Shown here one piece after another: positions 53,193-58,081 of a DNA stretch of 58,081 nt (the first letter of the stretch is position 1; every line of letters starts with the position of its first letter). Source of the DNA: Labilithrix sp. GTDB taxonomy: Bacteria; Myxococcota_A; Polyangia; Polyangiales; Polyangiaceae. Location of the stretch: contig JAHBWC010000050.1 in the NCBI GenBank assembly GCA_019637225.1, positions 1 to 58,081 on the forward strand, in the 5' to 3' direction. Under the pieces are notes generated by a model. It was not told where the DNA came from, ran no database searches, and worked only from the letters and a program-made list of their open reading frames with translations. The translations under genes and the position numbers were made by a program.

Positions 53193-53220
53193 GCGGAAAA
53201 GCGACCCTTCGCTTTTCCGC
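53193..53220 (+). terminator. Strong hairpin upstream of ihfA
   Basis: GCGGAAAAGCGA and TCGCTTTTCCGC form a perfect 12-bp stem with the loop CCCT. The A4/T4 tracts inside GC arms mirror the core stem of the 106-bp repeat (CGGAAAA/TTTTCCG), suggesting a common terminator design in this genome. The remainder of 53221-53375 is comparatively AT-rich and probably holds the ihfA promoter. Confidence 0.65.
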
Positions 53221-53375
53221 TGGCCGCCTCCCCATTAGCCGTTTACTATCCGGTACCTGCGAGTCGCACACGAGATTTTTCGGTGCTCTAACTAACCGCC
53301 ACGCGCGAGTCCCGAGGGAGCGACGCAACCGAGGGAGGAGAGCACGGCATTCACCGTCGGGGGTGAGAGACGATC

Positions 53376-53840
53376 ATGACAAAGGCCGAGATCGTCCAGG
53401 CGCTGTACACGAGGGTCGGTGGGTTCTCGAAGAAGGAGTCGGCGGACATCGTCGACATGGTCTTCGAGATGATGAAAGAGACCCTCGGGCGCGGCGAAAA
53501 AATAAAGATCAGCGGCTTCGGGAACTTCGTGCTGCGCGACAAGCGGCAACGTCCCGGCCGCAATCCGCAGACCGGTGATCCGATCAAGATCAGCGAGCGG
53601 CGCGTGCTGACCTTCAAGGCAAGTCAGATCCTGAAGCAGGCGCTCAACCCCCGAACCGGCAACGGCGCCCACGACGACCTGATCGAGGACGAGCCGGACG
53701 AGGACGAGGACGAGAGCGACGTCGCCGTCGCCGTGCCCGTCGCCGCTCCCCCCGCGGGCGCGCCCGCGGCGAGCGCGCCGATCGCGGCGCCCGCGCCCGT
53801 GGCTTCTGCGTCTGTTCCCAACGAAGCGCCGAAGGAGTAA
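53376..53840 (+). CDS. ihfA: Integration host factor alpha-type DNA-binding protein with C-terminal extension
   Basis: 154 aa. Residues 1-91 are a complete HU/IHF domain: MTKAEIVQALYTRVGGFSKK at the N-terminus, KIKISGFGNF, and the DNA-intercalating Pro (P64) in GRNPQTGDPI. It bends DNA as a dimer. Residues 92-154 are an extension with an acidic run (DEPDEDEDESD) and an Ala/Pro-rich tail, absent from standard IhfA. It is followed 12 bases later by a MerR-family gene, an arrangement found in many proteobacteria-like genomes. IHF-alpha rather than HU is assigned from the sequence style and this context. Confidence 0.88.
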   Translation: MTKAEIVQALYTRVGGFSKKESADIVDMVFEMMKETLGRGEKIKISGFGNFVLRDKRQRPGRNPQTGDPIKISERRVLTFKASQILKQALNPRTGNGAHDDLIEDEPDEDEDESDVAVAVPVAAPPAGAPAASAPIAAPAPVASASVPNEAPKE

Positions 53841-53852
53841 AGCGGACCGACC

Positions 53853-54488
53853 GTGGGCGAGCTTCCGCCGAAGCTGTTCTTCCGCATCGGTGAGGTGGCG
53901 GGGCTCGTCGGCGTCGAGCCGCACGTGCTCCGCTACTGGGAGCGCGAGTTCCGCAGCATTCGCCCCACCAAGAGCGCGAAGGGCCAGCGCGTCTACTCGC
54001 GCAAGGACGTGGAGAACCTGCTCCGCGTCCGCGATCTCCTCTATCGCGACGGCTTCACGATCGCGGGCGCGAAGAAGAAGCTCCAGCGCGGCGACGCGCT
54101 CGACCCGTTCGCGCCTCGCGCCGAGGCGCGTCAGGCGCTCGTGACCGGCGCGCGCTCGAGCGAGGCGTTCTTGGAGACCGACGCGCTCGCGAGCGACGAC
54201 GCGGACGCCGCGCTCGAGCCGGAGGTGCCCGACGCCGCGCCCTCGAGCCGGTTCGACGCGGACGACGCCGCGCGCGAGGGGCTCACGCCCGCGGCTCGCG
54301 CTCACGACGCCGCGACGCGCGCTCACGACGGGGAGCCCGCCGCGCCCCACGTGCGCGCGAAGCTGATGGCGCTCCGCGACGAGGTCGAGGCCTTCCTCAC
54401 CGAGCTCTCCACGAGCGGGCCCGCGGGCCGCGCGAGCGCCCCGTCGCGACCGAACGGCCCCTCCGCAAGGACCGAAGGAAAGCGCTGA
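53853..54488 (+). CDS. MerR-family transcriptional regulator
   Basis: 211 aa, GTG start. N-terminal winged helix (about 8-78) with FFRIGEVAGLVGVEPHVLRY, WEREFRSIRPTKSAKGQRVY and SRKDVENLLRVRDLLYRDGF. No cysteine-based metal-binding motif follows; the rest is an acidic/Ala-rich linker and a short helix (HVRAKLMALRDEVEAFLTEL), so it is not a metal sensor. This fits the MlrA/ihfA-linked MerR group. Transcribed with ihfA (12-base gap) and the membrane-protein gene 4 bases downstream. Confidence 0.87.
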   Translation: MGELPPKLFFRIGEVAGLVGVEPHVLRYWEREFRSIRPTKSAKGQRVYSRKDVENLLRVRDLLYRDGFTIAGAKKKLQRGDALDPFAPRAEARQALVTGARSSEAFLETDALASDDADAALEPEVPDAAPSSRFDADDAAREGLTPAARAHDAATRAHDGEPAAPHVRAKLMALRDEVEAFLTELSTSGPAGRASAPSRPNGPSARTEGKR

Positions 54489-54492
54489 TCGC

Positions 54493-55131
54493 GTGCCCGC
54501 CCCGCGCGTCGCCGCCGAGCCGCCGGCGGGCTGGCACGCGACCGCCGACGTCGCAAGGCCGAAGATCGCAGACAGCGCCGGCGCTTCCTTCACGACGTGG
54601 TCCGCCCACCGGAGCGAAGGCGGCGACGCGACGATCCTGAGCGGCTGCGTCGCGACCCCGATCCCGGGGTGGGTCGAGGACATGCGGCCTCCCGTCGAGG
54701 CCCGCACGGTCGCCCTCGCCGGTGCCTCGGCGGCGGCCGTCACCGGCGCCCCCGTCGACGCGCGCGCGGGCGACGACGGGCTCCTCGATCTCCGCGCCGC
54801 GAGCGATCTGGCGGGCCCGCCGCTCGGGCGCGCCCGGACGTTCATCGGGTTCGACGAAGCGCGGGTCTTCACGTGCTTCGCCGCCTGCGTCTCGACGGCC
54901 GGCGGGGAGCGGCGCCCGTGCGACGCCGCCGTCGCGGAGGCCCGGCTCGAGGGCTCGCTCGCCCCGCCCGCCCCCGGCCTGGCGCTCCGCGGCGCCACCT
55001 GGGCGGTCCATCACCCTCGCCCGACCGCCGTCGGCGCGGGCGGGCTCGCGGTCGCCCTCGGCCTGTTGGCCGTCGTCCTCCGCCGCCGCCCGCGCTCGCG
55101 CATGGCCGCCCGGCGTCCCGCGCGCGATTGA
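54493..55131 (+). CDS. Hypothetical protein with C-terminal membrane anchor
   Basis: 212 aa, GTG start four bases after the MerR stop. The body contains Trp/Gly-rich stretches (TTWSAHRSEGGDA, GWVEDMRPPVEA) and three cysteines, and the C-terminus has a hydrophobic helix (GAGGLAVALGLLAVVL) followed by an Arg cluster, giving a tail-anchored or MYXO-CTERM-like outline but without the usual Gly-Cys. No domain recognised. Its operon position with ihfA-merR is the only hint. Confidence 0.65.
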   Translation: MPAPRVAAEPPAGWHATADVARPKIADSAGASFTTWSAHRSEGGDATILSGCVATPIPGWVEDMRPPVEARTVALAGASAAAVTGAPVDARAGDDGLLDLRAASDLAGPPLGRARTFIGFDEARVFTCFAACVSTAGGERRPCDAAVAEARLEGSLAPPAPGLALRGATWAVHHPRPTAVGAGGLAVALGLLAVVLRRRPRSRMAARRPARD

Positions 55132-55286
55132 CGGGGACGGCCGCCTCCTGGGAGGGGGCCGGGAGGATCGACCGCGTCGCGGCGCTCGATCGGGCCGCGG
55201 CATGAACCGACAGCGCCCTCCCTTCAACCCAGTGCTTCGTGCTCGCCCCCACACGCCGGTCCCAGTGTGTTAGAAGGTCGCCCGGC

Positions 55287-57335
55287 ATGGTCCCCCGGAC
55301 ATCAGTGGGGCCGAGATCCTTCGGCTTTCGCTCCCCTCTCGCTCGCGCGTCGGCGACCCTCGCGACGTGCGCCGCCTTGCTCGTCACCGCCGGCGCGCAC
55401 GCGCAACAGCCCACCGAACCCGCCCCGGCGGGCCAGGCACGACCGGGCGCCGGAACGGCCCCGGCGCCGGGCCCCGGCGAGCCGTCGCGTGACGATCTGA
55501 TCCCTGATGAGCCGGCGACGGGCCCCTCGGACGGCATGCCGCAGGTCGATCCGTCGAAGGATCAGCAGAAGCTCGTTCAGCAGGGACGCGAGAGGCCGAC
55601 CGGCGACGGCTCGATCGGCGCGCGCCCCTCCGAGGTCTACAGCGAAGACTGGTGGGCCCACACGCGGCCGATCGTCGAGCTGCACGGCTACTTCCGGACG
55701 CGCGGCGAGCTGTTTCACAACTTCTCGCTGAGCCGTCACGACGCGTTCGGTCAGGGCGAGCAGAACCTCTGGGTCCAGCCTCAGGACACGACGTTCACCG
55801 ACAGGAACGGGCAGCGGAGTCAGGTCCTCCTCTGCAAGGACCCGAACGCCGCGGGCCAGTTCAGCGAGTGCTACAACCGCTCGCAGGCGCACGCGAACCT
55901 GCGCCTGCGGCTCAACCCGGAGATCCACATCTCGGACAACCTCCGGATCATGTCGCAGGTCGATCTCCTCGACAACCTGGTCCTCGGATCGACGCCCGAC
56001 GCCTACGCCATCCGTCCGAGCGGCGTCGGTACGACCGGCTACAGCTCCGCCGGCTTCAACGGCTACGCCCCCCTCGGCGCGTTCTCGACGACGCAGGGCC
56101 CGCCCACCGCCGGCGTCAACGGCTACAGGAACTCGATCGACGTTCAGCGCGCGTGGGCGGAGTACCTCACGCCGGTCGGCCAGCTCCGCTTCGGCCGCAT
56201 GCCCACCCACTGGGGTCTCGGCATGGTCGCGAACTCGGGCGACTGCCTCGACTGCGATTTCCAGACGAACAGCGACCGCATCATGTTCGTCACGGGCCTC
56301 AAGTCGCTCGACCTCTACTTCGGCGGCGCGTGGGACTTCGTCTCGACGGGGCCGACGAACGCGACGCCGTACGACGTCTACGGCGGCCAGCCGTACAACA
56401 CGGCCAACCTCTCCAACGTCGGACAGTGGGTGCTCTTCGCGGCGCGCCGCACGAACCCCGAGCTGCAGCGGCTCAAGCTCGCGCGCGGCGACGTCGTGCT
56501 CAACGGCGGCCTCTACAGCACCTACCGAAAGCAGCTGCTCGACGTCGTCGCCGGAGAGAACCCGCTCACAGCCAGTCGCACGCTGCCGAACAACGGCTTC
56601 GAGCGCCGCGGCGCGGAGGCGTTCATCCCCGACGCGTGGGTGCAGCTCCTCTACAACAAGCTCCGCTTCGAGGCGGAGTTCGCCGCGATCTACGGCTCGC
56701 TCGAGAACTCGCCGGCGAGCGCGAAGGTGACCGACCCGATCAAGATCCGCATGTGGGGTCTCGCCACGCAGGCGGAGTTCCGCGCGGTCGAGGACAAGCT
56801 CCGGATCCAGTTCGGCCACGGCTGGGCGAGCGGCGATCCGAACGTCGAGGGCCTCGCCCCCGGCACCCGCGGCCTCCAGGCGCGCAGGACCGACGGCGCG
56901 ATCTCGACGTTCCGTTTCCACCCCGCCTACTACGTCGACTACATCTTCTTCCGCCGGATCATGTCGCGCATCCAGAACGCGTACTACTTCCGGCCGAGCG
57001 TCGAGTACGACTTCGTCCGCAACCCGAACGGTCAGAAGTTCGGCGGCGGCGCGGCGATCATCTGGAGCCGCGCGAGCGAGTTCGTCCAGACGCCCGGCAA
57101 CAAGCGCGACCTCGGCGTCGAGCTCGACCTCCAGGTCTACTACCAGGCGAAGGACGGGAGCCTGAACGACGACCCGAACAAGATGGGCGGCTTCTACACC
57201 GCCCTGCAGTACGGCGTCTTCTTCCCGCTCGGCGGCCTCGACTACCTGAAGGGCGAACAAGACACGGGGAAAAACGCGGACTGGAGCCTCTCGACGGCGC
57301 AGACCGTGAGGCTCATCCTCGGCGTCATGTTCTGA
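55287..57335 (+). CDS. TIGR04551-type outer-membrane protein
   Basis: 682 aa. Signal peptide (ATLATCAALLVTAGAHA, cleavage near residue 39), a Pro/Gly-rich linker, then a long beta-barrel region with repeated aromatic strands: VELHGYFRTRGELFHNFSLS, RAWAEYLTPVGQLRFGRMP, LDLYFGGAWDF and a terminal VRLILGVMF ending in Phe, the BAM-recognition signature. From memory this matches the myxobacterial TIGR04551 family, of unknown function. AAGG lies 9 bases before the ATG. A small lipoprotein gene follows 20 bases downstream. Confidence 0.8.
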   Translation: MVPRTSVGPRSFGFRSPLARASATLATCAALLVTAGAHAQQPTEPAPAGQARPGAGTAPAPGPGEPSRDDLIPDEPATGPSDGMPQVDPSKDQQKLVQQGRERPTGDGSIGARPSEVYSEDWWAHTRPIVELHGYFRTRGELFHNFSLSRHDAFGQGEQNLWVQPQDTTFTDRNGQRSQVLLCKDPNAAGQFSECYNRSQAHANLRLRLNPEIHISDNLRIMSQVDLLDNLVLGSTPDAYAIRPSGVGTTGYSSAGFNGYAPLGAFSTTQGPPTAGVNGYRNSIDVQRAWAEYLTPVGQLRFGRMPTHWGLGMVANSGDCLDCDFQTNSDRIMFVTGLKSLDLYFGGAWDFVSTGPTNATPYDVYGGQPYNTANLSNVGQWVLFAARRTNPELQRLKLARGDVVLNGGLYSTYRKQLLDVVAGENPLTASRTLPNNGFERRGAEAFIPDAWVQLLYNKLRFEAEFAAIYGSLENSPASAKVTDPIKIRMWGLATQAEFRAVEDKLRIQFGHGWASGDPNVEGLAPGTRGLQARRTDGAISTFRFHPAYYVDYIFFRRIMSRIQNAYYFRPSVEYDFVRNPNGQKFGGGAAIIWSRASEFVQTPGNKRDLGVELDLQVYYQAKDGSLNDDPNKMGGFYTALQYGVFFPLGGLDYLKGEQDTGKNADWSLSTAQTVRLILGVMF

Positions 57336-57355
57336 GAAGTGCTAGCGTTCTTCGC

Positions 57356-57883
57356 GTGAAGCCCACGACCGCCGCGTTCGTCGCCGTCGCGACGCTCGCC
57401 GCCCTCGCGGCCTGCGCCGAGGCCGGAGGCGAGCTCCAGGGCGGCGAGCTGTCGGACGCCGGCGCCGGCGCGACGGTCGCGCTCATCCCCGACACCGGCG
57501 GCCCCGCCGAGGCGGAGTGCGTCGGCACGGGCACGCGATGGAGCGATCTGTACGACGACATCTTCGGCCCGACCGGGCGCGGAGGGAGCTGCGTGTTCGC
57601 CGGCAACTGCCACGGCCCCGGCGGCGCGGGAGCGCGGACGCCGTCGGGCGTCGAGTGCTTCGACCGGAAGGGCTGCCGCGAGTCGTTCTTCGCGACGGGC
57701 CTCGTATCCGAATCGGATTCGAGCGCGCCCGCGAGCTCGATCCTCCTCCTCGGCACCCTCCGCGTCCGCAGGGGCGACGCGATCGCCGGTTTCATGCCCG
57801 AGGCGCCCGCCGACTACGTCTTCTCCGAGGCGTGCATCAAGCGGATCGAGACCTGGATCCGCGACGGCGCGAAGGACGACTGA
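57356..57883 (+). CDS. Cysteine-containing lipoprotein
   Basis: 175 aa, GTG start. Lipoprotein signal with lipobox LAAC near residue 21. The mature part has TRWSDLYDDIFGPTGRGGSC and a CVFAGNCHG motif (Cys-x5-Cys-His), similar to the haem-binding-like Cys-His segments of myxobacterial lipoproteins, but the spacing is not canonical CxxCH, so haem binding is uncertain. Four further cysteines are present. It probably partners the upstream TIGR04551 protein in one transcript. Confidence 0.75.
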   Translation: MKPTTAAFVAVATLAALAACAEAGGELQGGELSDAGAGATVALIPDTGGPAEAECVGTGTRWSDLYDDIFGPTGRGGSCVFAGNCHGPGGAGARTPSGVECFDRKGCRESFFATGLVSESDSSAPASSILLLGTLRVRRGDAIAGFMPEAPADYVFSEACIKRIETWIRDGAKDD

Positions 57884-58000
57884 AGGGCGCCGGACGACAA
57901 CGGTCGAGATCAATCGCGACGTGCGTATGAGCGCGGACAGTCGAGAACACGAAGCAGAGCTTCCGATGCTCGAAGTAGCGGGGTATACGTAGCTCCCTCC

Positions 58001-58081
58001 ATGCCGAAGCTTCTGATCGTCGACGACCAGCGCAACATGCGCACGACTCTGGCGATGATGCTCCGCGGCGCAGGCTTCGAG
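58001..58081 (+). CDS. Response regulator, N-terminal fragment
   Basis: Only 27 codons are visible before the right edge. They encode the first beta strand and helix of a receiver domain (MPKLLIVDDQRNMRTTLAMM), with the acidic pocket pair DD. The style is that of NtrC-type sigma-54 regulators, but the output domain lies outside the window. Confidence 0.85.
   Translation, partial: MPKLLIVDDQRNMRTTLAMMLRGAGFE

Noticed and set aside
1..58081. tRNA, rRNA, CRISPR array, prophage or insertion-sequence genes
   Set aside because: No T-loop-like GGTTCRA context with a matching acceptor stem, no regularly spaced repeats with unique spacers, and no transposase or integrase motifs were found on either strand.

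Overview
The window reads as a chromosomal segment from a high-GC, predatory-type myxobacterium (Myxococcota, probably near Polyangiales/Labilithrix). The grounds are very GC-rich coding DNA, many small lipoproteins, a trypsin-like protease with a MYXO-CTERM-like tail, a TIGR04551-type outer-membrane protein, a Ser/Thr kinase followed by a TPR/beta-barrel protein, and an NtrC-type enhancer-binding regulator. No rRNA, tRNA, CRISPR array, prophage or transposase gene was seen. The assignment is inferred from gene content, not from a marker phylogeny.

Layout. 1-3.6 kb: a partial proline-rich protein, a sigma-70 factor preceded by a 17-bp perfect palindrome, a crotonase, and a divergent protein-isoaspartate methyltransferase. 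3.7-7.2 kb: a tightly overlapping pabC-pabB-pabA operon (p-aminobenzoate for folate) ending in a lipoprotein gene. 7.3-12.8 kb: VOC and DinB-fold proteins, a secreted S41-like peptidase with a partner lipoprotein, and a VAT1-like quinone oxidoreductase. 12.9-16.8 kb: a degenerate-receiver Fis-type regulator divergent from a histidine kinase/NtrC pair. 17-26.8 kb: a metzincin-like protease, a siderophore-interacting flavoreductase, and glycogen genes glgX and malQ interleaved with lipoproteins and a TonB-like protein. 26.8-32.8 kb: two polytopic membrane proteins, the trypsin-like protease and a small RecF/SMC-like ATPase.

32.8-44.7 kb is a potassium island on the minus strand: a 27-codon membrane microprotein, kdpF, kdpA, kdpB, kdpC, then (after an oppositely oriented SDR gene) kdpD, two successive kdpE-type regulators and the constitutive-type transporter kup. 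The 5' leader of the kdp operon can fold into a long-range stem and has two mutually exclusive hairpins over the first ribosome binding site.

45-58 kb: polA (with a proofreading domain that has lost its metal-ligand residues), a Ser/Thr kinase, a TPR/barrel protein, a processive family-2 glycosyltransferase, ihfA-merR and a membrane protein, a TIGR04551 protein with a lipoprotein, and the start of a response regulator.

The most unusual non-coding signal is a 106-bp sequence present twice, 100% identical, in inverted orientation 30 kb apart. Each copy sits within about 15 bases of a stop codon (glgX and the Ser/Thr kinase) in the same orientation relative to that gene, and is made of several nested hairpins. 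It looks like a mobile or amplified 3'-end module.
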